Shown: positions 14,181-26,401, counted from the first letter of the stretch. The stretch: DNA of 64,000 nucleotides from Ignelater luminosus (GCA_011009095.1 VTPC01090906.1:97047-161046); one strand, 5' to 3'. Notes: a model not told the origin generated them from the letters alone. Translations and numbers: made by a program.

Positions 14181-15108
14181 TTACTTAAACTGCCACAATT
14201 ACATCTGGTATGCCTCCCACCCATCTGGTCGCTGTAAATAGAATCTAAATACGGAGTTTTTGGGATAGTGATAAAGATATTTCGTGCACGTTATTTTTCT
14301 TGTTTTAATATTGATGTATCGTATTCGTCCATCATTCTTTCTTCTTATCTAGCAGATAAGGAGACCGAATTATTTGGTTTACTCTATCTATATATGTAGA
14401 TTGGTATCCTAAATGAACAATTTGTTTTATTCCATCCTTTACTACTCCCTCCTCTGCTTTTTTTTGTGTTAATTTTCTGATTTGTCTTTAACACATTAAC
14501 ACTTATACAGTCCGAACTTCATTTTTTTCCTGTTATATCAAGTAGTTCTTGCAGGTTCTTCTTCGCGCTGGTGCGTAATGGTGACTTTCGTTCTTGAAAG
14601 CTTGTATCCCCCGTTATCATTATTTAGCCAGATATCGCCAATGACTTAGGTGCCAAAAGGGCAAAACCATAAAGAATTCAGTGCATCAACCTTGAAAGAG
14701 TTCCCGGTTAATTTCTATTATGCCTGAGTTTACTAACGTTGAAGATGTGTTAAGAAATAAATTGGCCTTCTATTTAGTTCGTCATTCATAGCTTGATATG
14801 GTTCCATTTTATACAACCGAAGGATTTGAAGCTATAAGATACCTCCTGATAATTTACATTATGCTGTACATATAGGCTTTTTAATTTTTTTGCATGTTAA
14901 CATCATCTACTTATTATAAATTATTTTGTAAAGTATGGGCAATGGACAAGCATGTCATTTGACGATATTTACCCAGATTTTCACTCGTGGCGTTGTTTTA
15001 AGAATTAAGTAAGCGCTGTATGAACGTCAACGTTTCTTCTGAATTTCTTAATACCTATAGTCGTAAAAAGTTGAGCCAGCTTTATATGCATGTAGGTAAC
15101 TCGTTTGC
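14181..15108. other. Non-coding DNA, possible decayed repeat
   Basis: No supported gene. On the minus strand about 14330-14660 gives short coding-like stretches, but too broken to assign. It may be another transposon fossil. Confidence 0.4.
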
Positions 15109-16541
15109 ACCAAAAATTCTGGACACCTGAAGCTTTTTAGCTTAAGTTCTTCTAATGGCAACTGTAACTGTAACTGTCTTCTGTACTAACCTTTTTAGTT
15201 ATCCATTGCATTTGTAAGAGGGTGTTACATAGTGATCGCGAACACTTTTAAAGTTTAATAGATTTTTAAATTTCGCGCGAAGACAATCATTTGTAACAGA
15301 AAACAGTTCCAGTGACGGTTCACTTATTTATGATCAAATGTTTCAAATAAAATCAAACATGGCACCGAAAAAAATAGATCCAGTCGTCAAAGGTGGCATT
15401 TTAGAACTTTTAAACGAAAATGCAAGTTATAGAGTGATTAAATCAAAGTTAAATGCGCAAAATATTCAAATATCTTTGGGAGTGATATCTAAAATAAAAA
15501 GTGAAAGGAATAATTTACCAAAAAAATGCAAGAAAAAAAATTTTCACTAGGTAGGCCGAGATCGGTGGTAACAAATGCCAAGTTAAACAAGATCAAGAGA
15601 ATGGCATCTCAGATCAATCCTCCGAGCCAAAGACCAATAGGAAAGATGATAGGTGGTTGATTATCATATTAACAAAACCTTAAAGTTAAAAGTGAGAAAA
15701 GGAACTCCAGGTTCATCGGTTAACCAAAGTTAACATTGAAAAACGGAAGAAACGTTCTTGGGGTTTATATCGTGCTTTAAATGATGGTAAATGAAAAAAA
15801 TTGATTACCACCGACAAAGCATGGTTCTACATGAATAATGTAAATGGAACACGGCGTATTCAGTATGTTTCCAGAGACCAAAAACATCCCACATTGGAAG
15901 TTTAGCAACGACGAGAAAATTATTCATCAGGATTTATGGTGTGTGATGGGATTTCGTTTAACGGTAAAACAAAACTACATTTTATTGATCCCTGGGCAAA
16001 AGTTAATAGCACATACTATATTAACAACGTCTTGAAACCTTTTTTGATCAAAGACGCCCCACGTTTGTATCCTGATGGTGATTTCGTCTTCCACCATGAT
16101 TCCGCACCCTCGCACGTTTCTAAAGTCACCATCGAGTTTATGAAAAGCAAATTAGAATTTATTTTCCAAAAAAAATGGATGCCCAAGTCACTTGCTCCTA
16201 TGGACTTTTTGTGTCGGGCTACATGAAACAACAACTTTAGAAAACAAAACTAAAACATGTGGCAGCCTTAAAACGTGCTATAAAACGTGTCTGGAAAGAC
16301 ATGCCCCAGGAATTACTTAATAAGGCGCTGGCTTCATGGCCGAAGCGTCGTTTGAAAATCTACAGAAATAAAGGTTGCCAAACAGAAAAAAAAATGTGTT
16401 TATTAAACTTCAAAAGTGTTCACAATCATTATGTGACACCCCTGTGCAATCTTTTAGCTTTATTGTTCTTGATTTCTATCGACCTGGATTTCTTGTAAGT
16501 AGTAATTAGGTATGACCAAATACTGTCCCAGAATGGTTTCA
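15109..16541 (+). mobile_element. Degenerate Tc1/mariner-class transposon
   Basis: The 5' boundary near 15109-15126 (ACCAAAAATTCTGGACAC) and the 3' boundary near 16524-16539 (TGTCCCAGAATGGTTT) are imperfect inverted copies of each other. They bracket a broken transposase on +. The implied length of about 1.43 kb is normal for the superfamily. Terminal repeats have diverged by substitutions and an inserted base, so the exact ends and the TA duplication cannot be fixed. This is an old, inactive copy. Confidence 0.6.
15338..16400 (+). pseudogene. Tc1/mariner-class transposase, frameshifted
   Basis: The N-terminus is open from 15359 (MAPKKIDPVVKGGILELL...), with a helix-turn-helix-like region. 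A stop at about 15548 follows, then other frames show TTDKAWFYMNN (first catalytic block, aspartate kept but the usual following Glu is Lys). VSRDQKHPTLEV comes next, then FHHDSAPSHVSK (second catalytic aspartate block, about 16090). After WMPKS the expected 'PD' before LAPMDF is absent, so the third acidic residue of the usual 'SPDLAPMDF' block seems lost. The C-terminus IKRVWKDMPQELLNKALASWPKRR resembles the end of Tc1/maT-type transposases. At least four frame changes and stops make it non-functional. Assignment to maT versus Tc1 is open. Confidence 0.75.
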
Positions 16542-17514
16542 TTGCCTTATTTTCCATTAGTTAGTTAGTTATTAGTGTTGATGATTTTTGGTTGAATACC
16601 TCTATAGAACTATTTTTCGTTGGTGTTGAACTGTCTTTCGGTCGTAATTACTTCTTCCATAGTTCTTCTATGTTACATTAATAAGGCTGTAGTGTCCCTC
16701 TAGATAACAATGTTGGTAGGGAAAATCTTATATGGTGCGTCTTTTAGGAAACATCGGGTATCTTTGTAATCACATTTGTTTAATAAAATAGTTAAAAAGC
16801 ATCAGTTATTATTATTGACGATACCCACGTTAGACCTTGAAAAACCAAGGAACGACATACTCTGAGTACGCCGGTCCAAAATGTTTTAAAGATCTTAGTG
16901 AATGACAAAGTTATTGCTGGGCGCGGGCTACAGAACCTAAAACCAGTGTCCGCGAGCGTGTTTAGCTTGTTCTTAACCTTGCCTTTCTGGTTCTCTGCCT
17001 GTTTACCTCTTCCCAAAATTCTTTGGTGGTGTATGCTCTGACGTATGTCAAGAATTGCTTTTTTTGTATTTTAGGTCTTATCTTAGCATCGATTTCTTTA
17101 TACCTTGTTATTATTTGGGTGTAACGCATTCTTCTACACGTTCTTGTGTTCTCTTTGATTATTATTGTCTAGATTACTTGTATCATGAATAAATTAATGC
17201 GTGTAATAGTCTATCTTATCTTATCAATCAGTGTTTTGTTATTACCCATAAACGAGCGTCTCTGGTCTGGATATTGTAAGCAATCTATAATTTCTGGATA
17301 CCCAGCATTTATAAACTCATTCATTTCAATAGTTCATGTTGTCCGTTATGTTCTATTGACTGCTTGGATGGGTTGATTATTATCACCATCAATAACGCCT
17401 TCAGCGTCTGAAGCTTGTACATGTAGTTCTTCATCGTTGCTTCTTTATTGTTAGATGTCTCGATTATTGACATTAACTTTTACAGGTTATCGTTAGTTCC
17501 TACCCCACAGTTCT
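16542..17514. other. Non-coding; possible LINE-derived scraps on minus
   Basis: On the minus strand, discontinuous frames give basic, coding-like stretches such as RPKIQKKQFLTYVRAYTT with KEFWEEVNRQ just beyond (about 17080-16990). They recall the linker between endonuclease and RT in LINEs, but no catalytic motif is present. It is left unassigned. Confidence 0.35.
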
Positions 17515-17627
17515 CCTCTTCTTCTTCTTCTTCTTCTTCTTCTTCTTCTTCTTCTTCTTCTTCTTCTTNNNNNNNNNNTCTTCTTCTTCTTCTTCTTCTT
17601 CTTCTTCTTCTTCTTCTTCTTCTTCTT
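17515..17627. repeat. (CTT)n / (GAA)n tract containing a 10-N gap
   Basis: An almost pure CTT trinucleotide array spans both sides of ten N at 17569-17578. The N block is an assembly gap of probably nominal size, so the true tract is longer or unknown. On the minus strand it is (GAA)n and directly follows the end of the LINE at 17628-18800, so it is best read as that element's 3' tail. The apparent poly-Glu, poly-Lys, poly-Ser and poly-Leu frames through it are artefacts. Confidence 0.95.
17569..17578. other. Assembly gap (10 N)
   Basis: Ten undetermined bases inside the CTT microsatellite. Confidence 0.99.
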
Positions 17628-18800
17628 GCTTCCTAGTAGGCCGGAGCCTGTTCATTCCAGCTTTACGTGGATTCCCTCCACCTTTTGGGAGGTTTACCTC
17701 TTGATCCCTTTTGTACTGGCGACTTGTTTCTAGCGATTCTAACAAGTCTATCTTTCTCCATTCTTGAGATGTACAGGTTTTTGTTCCCTAAGAGCCCATA
17801 AGACGACTTTGGATAATTAATATGAAATTAGATCTTGCATGTTTAGTTAATTGCTTCATTAAAAATGATTTGCGACATTATTTATGCAAAAAGCTGTACA
17901 TAGTTGTTCAATTCTCTTCTTTTTGTTCTCATACTTGTAATCATTCTCTAGTGTCTGCTACGTAACATAGTCCCATAAGGTCTTACTCAATACTTTTCTG
18001 AGCGTTGTCATTTCTTCAGTTTGTAGCATTTGTTCTGTTTTGCTAGTTTCTGCTCGGGTTTCCGCAGCGTATGTGAGTATGATCAACATCATCTTTATTC
18101 CAACAGCTTAGCCATTTACAGGAATAGGTATAAATATAACATAAGTGTATAAATAAAATCAAAAGGAAAAAGGTCGTTCTACCGATCTGTACATTCTAGT
18201 TTTTGCTTCAGTGCACAGATATCTATTCCTCCAGATAGTCTCACTTAAAGCTCCAGATGTTCTAGCTGCTTTCAGCGCTTGTTGTTATATCAGGTATTTG
18301 ACCACGCTGTAACTCGTTATGTGGATTCCGAGGTAATTGAATTGAGATACTTATTTAATTATCTCTTTATAAATTTCCATCTTGCATCTTGCTGGTGCTT
18401 TACATATTGTCATACATTTATTCTTCTTCGTCTATATTTTCATGCTATATTTTTCACATGCTTGCATTGTCTTCATAAGTAATCTTTGTAATTGATCTTC
18501 TGTTTCAACTATACTACGTCATCAGCATAGCAGATTATATTAACCTCTGCATTTCTCATTTGATATCCTCTTTCAGTTCTGACCTCTTCAATCATCTCAT
18601 CCATGACGATATTAAGGCCCTTGTCTTATTCCTACGTTTATTTTTATGGTTCATTAGCTTTAATTGTAACTGTGTTGTTTGTACGTATAAACGTCCTTAA
18701 TCAACTCTATAATTTCTTCAGGCACTTCTCTTTTCCGTAGTACTCTTCTTTTACTTCTTAGATTTATAGCTTCTCTGATCATTTTTCATGAGTTGGCAAA
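17628..18800 (-). pseudogene. LINE RT and C-terminal region, antisense
   Basis: On minus, frames stitched in order give AINLRSKRRVLRKREVPEEI then IELIKDVY (about 18775-18690; the segment after motif A) and a GIRQG block (about 18635). Then follow IICYADDVV (about 18538-18512; the catalytic YADD), a 'QFNYLGIHITS' block (about 18330) and ILTYAAETRAETSKTEQMLQ with KVLSKTLWDYV (about 18085-17960; the C-terminal 'LTYGAETR...GKTLWDRV' signature). Finally a basic RGKPPKRW-like block lies near 17700. A TAG at about 17635 ends the frame, followed directly by the (GAA)n tail. Multiple stops and frameshifts make it dead. The 5' part including the endonuclease is missing, a typical 5' truncation. The family resembles the insect LINEs that encode a fused endonuclease and RT. 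Confidence 0.72.
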
Positions 18801-21540
18801 GAGATAGTCAGTCTACCACAGACCACAGCAGAGCTGGTATACTGTGGATAGTCTAGTACACTTGATATTGTTTCAGTAAAAATCTTCAAATGTAGAGCTT
18901 TATTTTAACCAGATTAATTAGCAATTAGTCTTTGAGATTTCTAGAGCTACTTCTGACAAGTAGAAGTGCAATTCAAAGTTTTTCCATAAAGCCACCCACA
19001 AAGGTTGCATGTAGCGTGTCTACTAGGCTAGATAAATAATCCTCTTAACGTCACACTGAAAATCTAAAATTACAAAAAATTCTATCCGCCATCTTACCTT
19101 CACTGGACGTTTTTGATGTATTAATTCTTTGATTCCTGACTATTTCATACAAAGATAAACTTTCTTGAAAGTCTGTACAAGCGTTCTTTGCGGATAAATT
19201 CTTCAGCACTATCCGTTTAGCAAGAAAACGCAAAATTTGTTTCTTCGCGATTATGATGTTTTGAATTGTTTCGAAGCGAAACTTTGCTACCAGCTGATAT
19301 AAAGCAGTTCCATATCAAAGAAAGGTAACATTAAGAAACTTTGCAAAATCATCTCTCAGTATGGTACAAAACTTCTTGTTACTAAGAACAACTTAGATAT
19401 GTTAAACCGTTTTGCATTAGGACAAGGGCGCCCGGAGGGGGGAGGGCAAAAACAATTAAATGTATACAAGAAAAAATAATTTTATGCTGTCGACAAACAT
19501 AGAATTGCACTGTTGCATTAGGAGTGAAGGATATGAAAATTCGTGGTTTATGCTGTAAACGTTAATTTGGCAAAAACCTTGCACAAAAATCATTAGACTG
19601 GGGAAACTTTATTGCTTAATAAGATCACTTGAATTGAATTTCCTTAAGATATAGCATTGTCCTTTGTCAACAAAATTGCTCTATTAAGAAGTAGACGTCA
19701 TTTCCTTTGAAATAGGAGGTAATTTGGTATTGATAATGTGTAATGTAGATAATTGTAATCTTTGTCATTTTCAATAACCGAGATATTCGAGTGGCACAGT
19801 CAACTTTGGGCACCCTGTAAAAAATGTTCATTAATCTGTAGTGTAAGCACATATACGATGCGAGCTAGTGAAAGAAATCGTGACTTTTCACATTTGATTG
19901 TTTCTGTAGAGCTAATCTAAAATAATGTGACACATACAGGCTGCCACGATGATTGTCAACTAGATACAAGTGTGAAGTAACACATTGATAAGACATTTCA
20001 CCATTTATTATTGATTTAACTTGAAAAGATCAATATAAATTGCTAACAGGGTTTTTAAAACAATTTTCTTATCTTTGAGATTTTGGGCTATATAGACTTG
20101 TCTTGTCTTGTGTCTATGAATAACAAATCATAAGGCAAAGATTAGCAATACATTGTGAATAACAATAATAGACGTGGATAATGAATACCTGTAGTTTACG
20201 CTAATTTATTATCTTGTAACAAAACATTAATATGTTATAATTACAGGAAAAAAATTATAAAAATAAATAATTTATATGTAAAAGAAGTCGTTTGCGTAAT
20301 TACTTACTTTACATCCTTTTCATCATCCTTATGCCGTTAATGAAATAAAGCAGTAAAATACTCACGCACATCAGATATCATAGCAATTTTGTTGTAGGTA
20401 TCTATAAGAATATCAATCATGCCTAGTTCATTGAAAAATCTAATTTGGTTTTTTTAATTTTGGCATTGTATTAAAGTAAGATTAATTGTTGTAGAAAGAA
20501 TAATAATTATGTAACATTTTTTCTTAGATGTATATACTCACTTATCTAACCAATGCGTAATTTAACAAACATATTTATAAATACTGCTGTATTAACATAA
20601 TTTTCAAATTCATCGGACTCACTCTGGTCTTAAAGAGGTACTTATACATGATTGTAGGTGTAAAAAATACAATTATTCTAAAGAGGTACTGTTTACGTTT
20701 TAAACTTAGTGAGGTTGTTACTTTTGACAGAATAGAAAAAGCGAAAAGTATATTAATATATAATTTTTTTCTTAAACATGCTAAACAAGTCATTTGCATA
20801 CAATTTATGCATGTGTTAATTACATAAGATTTCATCGAAATGATGTAATTCTTACACATTCTTGCAAAATGTCGCAAATAATCTGTTCATGTCTTATATA
20901 ATATATTCTATTTTCATTCATAACAACAGCATGGTTTTGTACAATTATCAATCTACTAGAAGCAGTAACATTATTCTTCATATGTCCGTTATTATACTGT
21001 CAGCAAAGCTAGATTGAGTTTTGATCAATTATTGTTCTTATTAAGAAAGTTTCATATTTTAACTCTTAAATTATAGACAGTAATAGTAAATATGACAATT
21101 TGCTCATCTAGGCGATATTTGACAGGCTTAATAATCCTTTCGTGCTAGCCACCAAAGTTAGGAGGTTTAGTTGAGTAATTTTTCTCTACAAACTATGTAT
21201 TAGCCATTAAACTAACAGATGATACCAGTATAATGAGACGTCTGGAAGAAAAACCTAAAATAAATTAACATTAATCTCTCTGCAAATTTTATTAAAAATT
21301 TGATATGCTTAATCGTCTCATTTGCTGCCTCCAAATCACAGCAAACAAAATAAAAAACAAACAAATATTAGTTCACCATTTTAAACACAAAAATTATATT
21401 TTTCATTCAAGTTAATTTATGCTTTTTAAAGAATAATAAAAATTTACTAAAATTATTTAAATTTTAGTTTGGTTAAAATTAATTAAATATGTAATAAATT
21501 CCTCGTTATTTCCATTGTTTATTTAGTACTAGATTTTTTC
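18801..21540. other. AT-rich non-coding DNA
   Basis: No supported gene. A 100-codon open frame on minus (20575-20877) has no recognisable domain and an AT-driven composition rich in Ile, Leu, Lys and Tyr, so it is treated as chance. Confidence 0.55.
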
Positions 21541-21549
21541 TTTTTTTTT

Positions 21550-21605
21550 CTATTATTTTCTCTTTTTTTTCTATTATTTTCTCTTTTTTTTCTATTATTT
21601 TACAT
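21550..21605. repeat. 21-bp minisatellite, about 2.7 copies
   Basis: The unit CTATTATTTTCTCTTTTTTTT starts at 21550, 21571 and 21592 with nearly perfect identity. It is pyrimidine-rich on + and lies about 300 bp upstream of the predicted exon. Confidence 0.9.
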
Positions 21606-21898
21606 ATTGTATTTGTACAATTTTTTTAAAAGAGAAAACAAATGCACTGCGGTAAATTAATGGTCGTTGTTTACCCTTCTATGTTGTTTTATGCATACGC
21701 ATTTTAAATACCCACATTTTTAAATGAACAAGCAAATGTATATTTATGCAAAGAATGCATTTCATATGTTGGTTCACAGAGTGCAATAAAAATTTATGGG
21801 TATAATAAAAATTGTATACAGTTAAACCGCATAAAAATGGATAAATTTATAGTAAATTGGGCATGCCTTTTTTGATTACTGCAATTTTTTCATTCCAG

Positions 21899-22017
21899 AC
21901 GAGTCAGGATGCGAGGCTGACATGGCAGAGGGCGGTACCGAAGAGGAGAGTGGCGATATGCTGGGGCCCGCCACGGCACCGGCTCACCAGCCATCTGCCA
22001 TCAACATGAAATGCGAG
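21899..22017 (+). CDS. Internal coding exon of an unidentified host gene
   Basis: The best host-gene signal in the window. A strong acceptor (pyrimidine-rich run, CATTCCAG) precedes 21899 and a consensus donor (GAG|GTAAGC) follows 22017. The 119-bp exon is strikingly GC-rich against AT-rich flanks. Only one frame is open: two bases complete a codon from the previous exon (phase 1 in, probably Asp), then 39 codons ending on a complete codon (phase 0 out). The peptide is acidic then Pro/Ala-rich (ESGCEADMAEGGTEEESGD, then MLGPATAPAHQPSAINMKCE). It has no domain I recognise and looks like a disordered linker of a regulatory or nuclear protein. The other two frames have stops. No neighbouring exon is evident in the window, implying long introns. 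The gene identity is not claimed. Confidence 0.75.
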
Positions 22018-24295
22018 GTAAGCCGATCATTCTTCAAAAATAATTTCAATTTAAAATGAAGATTTAATTATTTGGTTAATGTAGTGGAACACCGTCATGT
22101 TACAACGTATTATAATGTTAATGAAGTTGAGTCGTTTGTTATTAATTAAAAAAAAAACAATAATGAATAGGTAAACGTGAAATGGTGGTCTTATTAGTCA
22201 TAAAGCACATAAAATTATGTTATGATGAAATATGAATTAAAGATTAGTAAAAAATAATTTGTTTGCGGGAATTTACCATTTTGTACAATCATTATATGAT
22301 TATAATGATTATTATTTATTTTAGATTGTTTGTGGTTGTTGAAAATCAATTCATCAGGCTTTAAATACGTTCAAGGGCATAATTTTTTATTGTAAATTAT
22401 TTTTCTTATACAAAGTTGAGAAAGTAATAATCTTCTTTAATTATTCTCAATTGCTTAATTAATGAGATTTAAATAAATTTGAATTAATTTATTATAAAGT
22501 AATTAATTAATTAATTAATTATTAGTAATTTGTTTACCAATAAAAATACATAATAGTTGGGCAAAATCATTCAGAGGAAGTTTAAATTATCATGATTCAA
22601 TGTTTAATACGCATCTACTTATATTTATTAACTATAGTGACGTAAATCAAGCATTGCCATATTAATTTTTATATTATGTATGTTATGTGATGTCTAGTAG
22701 CGAGACTTATTTTTTTATTAACACTTGATCGGCGATAAAAAACAAACTTATTTGCTTAAAGTTTAGTATACGACACATTTTGATTAACCGTCCGTGTCCA
22801 TCACTGAACTTCCAGTTTTACTTTCAAATAATTGCTAGTACTTCTCATTAAAAGCTCGTCGGTGATGTAGGCGAAATGAGCTAAACTACTCTTCTGTGTC
22901 TAGTGCCTGGGGGCATCAAATGTGCTTTACGGCCATCGCCTCACCATAAATTTAGTCGGGAAGAGGGAAGCTCGGACTACCCAACAACTTATCGCCCGAA
23001 CACGAATAAACACAGACTAATCTACATTGTTGCAATCTACCGAAGTTTACTGCTAATATTAAATCTACTGGGTAGTATAAGAGGGCATAGAGAAGGATAC
23101 GTATTAATTAATACGTCCGAGACCACTGCACCATAACGCGATATTTGTCTGTGTTTAAACATTAACCTCTTATGTTTGTGCTAAATTTCGAGCTGTGAAA
23201 TTATCATTTAAATTTTGGGCTTTAATTACGAAAAAGAAGGTGCGAACAGACATGGTGGTAGCATATTAATAAGACTAGCAAATAATGAATCTTAATAACT
23301 GGAACAAGAATATTTAAGTATAGATGTGCAGTAGTCAAGAAAAATCTGTTAAGAATTTAACATACCTTTGTTTATTTCTTGGTTTTGGTTTTATTCATAA
23401 TTAATTCCAGTAATTAAGAAAAATAAGTAAAAGAAATTTATAAGAAATGCGATATATTTACATAAATACAATCTAGATTTAAGACGCACAAAGTTAATTA
23501 AATAATTCGATAAAATAAAAATTGGTAATTGCCACGAAATACTATTAAATCCTAAAGGAGAAGAAATGAAAGTTAAACGTTCAGATGATTAGCGGCCTCT
23601 AGATACTTACAATTGACTGTCATAAAGTTATCATGTTCACTAATAAAAATATGTAAATTGTTGTTTGAACTCGAAATTTCAAACGTAATGGGAGCTTAAA
23701 TTAAATTGACAAGTTACAAAGCGTAGAAATCCTAATTATTCAGGAAATTTTTGTACATACGTTAATTAGCTGTTAATATTATTTCAGAACAGTAAAAGCA
23801 AAAGTAAATACGCGGTTTCAGTAAAACCAGGGCAAGACTTATCTCTACAACATCAAAAATACCATATAATTAAGCCCGTTGTTGCAATTTGCATTTACCT
23901 GCTTAGTTAGTCTGCAATTTATATTTAATTATAAATCAATGTGCGAGGAAGTTGCTGATTGCTTTCGTTGTATGTCTAAGAGTTATGAGAAAATATGAGA
24001 ACCCCTTTATTAATTTTTTTAAGTTTCAAATGTATTAATTAAGGTTGATTAAGTTAACTGTACTTAAAAAATTGTTAAGGAAGATTCTAGAAGATTTATT
24101 AATTATTCTTTACTTTCTTAAAGGAAAAGTTCTTGCAATAATTTAGAGATGCATAAACACACTGGGAAGTAACTTTTTAAATTACGCTGCAACTTTGCAG
24201 AGACTTTAAATGTCGTGAGTAAAGAACGAATTTCTAGGGGAAGGTATACTTTTTCGCAGAAACCATAATCTTAGGAACAATTAAAGTCGATAATT
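22018..24295. other. Probable intron, AT-rich
   Basis: Follows the exon's donor. It holds a (TTAA)n run near 22499-22522 and a less AT-rich patch at about 22830-23140 that could be a conserved intronic element. No coding signal is seen. Confidence 0.5.
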
Positions 24296-24625
24296 GGTGG
24301 GCGTAGTCCGACCTGTATTCGTAATTAGCCCTTTAAGAAGGTTAATACAGGGCGGAGCCCGATCCGTTCTGAAACAAAGAGAACCCCGATCGGTGATCGT
24401 CGCAGGCGGCTACACCAATTTAACTCTAAGAGTTGCAACACTTGCCTGTGGGAGGATCTAGCCTGATCCGTGTTAGTAATTTAGCTGTCTTTAACAAGAC
24501 AATGGAAGGCAAAGCCTGACGTTGGTCGTCTTCGTCTGTAGCATTCTTAAAAAATCAATGCAGGGCGAAGTCCGACCATGGACCGCCGCAGGTGGCCCAT
24601 GTAATGGCGAAGCTTGACCCCTCTT
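24296..24625. repeat. GC-rich degenerate repeat with GCCGCAGG(C/T)GGC core
   Basis: The string GGGCG(A/T/G)AG(T/C)CCGA recurs at about 24300, 24351 and 24560, with decayed forms near 24452, 24508 and 24607. Two copies are followed by a near-palindromic core, 'GTCGCAGGCGGC' (about 24399) and 'GCCGCAGGTGGC' (about 24581). It contrasts sharply with the AT-rich surroundings. No long ORF runs through it. It may be a satellite fragment or the hairpin-rich part of an unknown element. Confidence 0.65.
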
Positions 24626-25223
24626 ATTTGTAATGGCTACTCTTTTTGACAGGAGTTAAGAAGAAAGTTTTCGGAAAAAAAAGATTCCGATCATGTTACA
24701 ATTGATTCAATATGACAATATCTTGACACCAATAGAGAAACCCGATGCTTGAGGCAATAGATAAAATCTACTAGAAAGCAACTTATGGAGTATAAAAACA
24801 CTTAAGAAGCTAACAAACCGATTACTACAAAAAAGCAACTTCAATAAATTATCATCGACTAAAAATATGAGTTGCAAAATATACCTCTAGCTCTAGTGTA
24901 GCTGTAAATATTAAAAACCTCGAACTGCTTTCTTTCCAATAGAAGAAAATTTGGAAATAGCTTTTTGTATTTTTCTTGAGATCAACCATCTTGATTTCTC
25001 AAAATGTATCCGAGCAATCCTTCTGTGTTTCTTTTATTTTTGGTGAGATAACCTCCCAGATAAATCTCATATCATATTGCAGAAGAAAGTTTCTAGAAAT
25101 AACTGTTTGAATTTCAAAGGCTTCGACAAATTCCGCAAGGATTATCTTTCGTAAAGACTTAAATGCTGTTGCCTACTGAATACTACGTAATACTATGCAA
25201 ACTTTGCGATTTGTACCAGAACT
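24626..25223. other. Non-coding DNA
   Basis: Nothing recognisable before the LINE tail. Confidence 0.5.
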
Positions 25224-25240
25224 ACTTACTTACTTACTTA
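25224..25240. repeat. (TTAC)n tract, 3' tail of antisense LINE
   Basis: Four copies of ACTT/TTAC at the 3' boundary of the minus-strand LINE. On minus it reads (TAAG)n, consistent with a reiterated short 3' tail. Confidence 0.85.
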
Positions 25241-26401
25241 TCCGCTTCCTTGGTTACCGTTAGGTGTCGAGCTAATGTGTTATTCCTTGTAGAAGTTCTT
25301 CCATGCCGTTTTGATTCTCACTGTCCTCCATGTGATATTTCTTGACTGAAGCGGCTTACCAATTGCTGTGTTCCATATTGTCCTGGATCTGCCTCTTCTT
25401 CTCTTCATGTCAGAACTTGACTTCCAAATCACTCTCACTAAATTTGCACCAGATGCCCAAACCACCCTAACTGTCTCGGCTCTATAATTTTAACTAATGA
25501 TGTCGCTTTTAGCTTTTCCCGTATGTCACTGTTTCTGATTTTGTCACCACAACACTCGCATTTTCGCGACTTGAATTTTTGATTTCACTTTCTCGTTCAG
25601 AACCAAGGATTCACTTCCATACACTAAAATTTGCACTAACACTGTCTTGTATATCTTGACTTTTGTGGCTTTGTTTACTTCTCTCTTCTTAAAAAAAAGG
25701 ATGATCTCAGAGCAAATAACATTTTAGCTGCATTTCTCAGTCTGTGTCTATATCACACTCAACATGGCGTTTACACTCGAACAGTGTTCCCAAATATTTC
25801 TGTTTTCTCTTTTGTCCGTTAATATGCATGTTTATGCTCTCGTTTTCTCTTGAGATCAGCACCACCTCCATTTTCGTTGTGTTTGTTTACATATCGTACT
25901 TGTCTATAACAGCACTCAATCTCTGAATCGCCTTCTGTAGCTCATTGGCACTTGACGCAAACAGCAACAGATCGTCTGCGTATAAAAAATTGTTTTATTG
26001 TTATGTGATGTAGATATCTAACGGCTACCCGAAAACCCTCATCATTCTTGTTCCACTTGGTCTAAGACCATTATGAAGAGTACTGGGCTCAAGATTCAAC
26101 CTTACCTGACACCATTTTTTGTAAAAAAAACTTCTTGGTCTTTCCTGCTCTTGCTCTAACCATGTTTGCCGTGTTTCTATATAAATCTTGGATAGCTTTC
26201 TGTAATCCTGCTGTAATGCAACTCCAAATCCGCTCTCTGGGCAACGTATCACAAGCTTTTTCCATCGATACTTTATCTTCTCCTATCATTACTCTCTCGC
26301 TTATCTGTCGCGTACGGAATATCCAGACTTGCGTTCCTCGCGCTTTGGCGGAAACCAGCTTGATTTTCTTGGATCTTTGATTTTATTTGCAGTCTTACGC
26401 T

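Noticed and set aside
17448-17745. Open frames encoding poly-Ser/poly-Leu (+) and poly-Glu/poly-Lys (-)
   Set aside because: They are translations of the (CTT)n microsatellite and run through the N gap. The only genuine coding residue nearby is the LINE C-terminus on minus.
20575-20877. 100-codon minus-strand open frame as a gene
   Set aside because: AT-driven composition, no domain, no splice or conservation evidence.
22903-23136. 77-codon + open frame downstream of the exon as a further exon
   Set aside because: No convincing acceptor and donor in a compatible phase, and no recognisable peptide.
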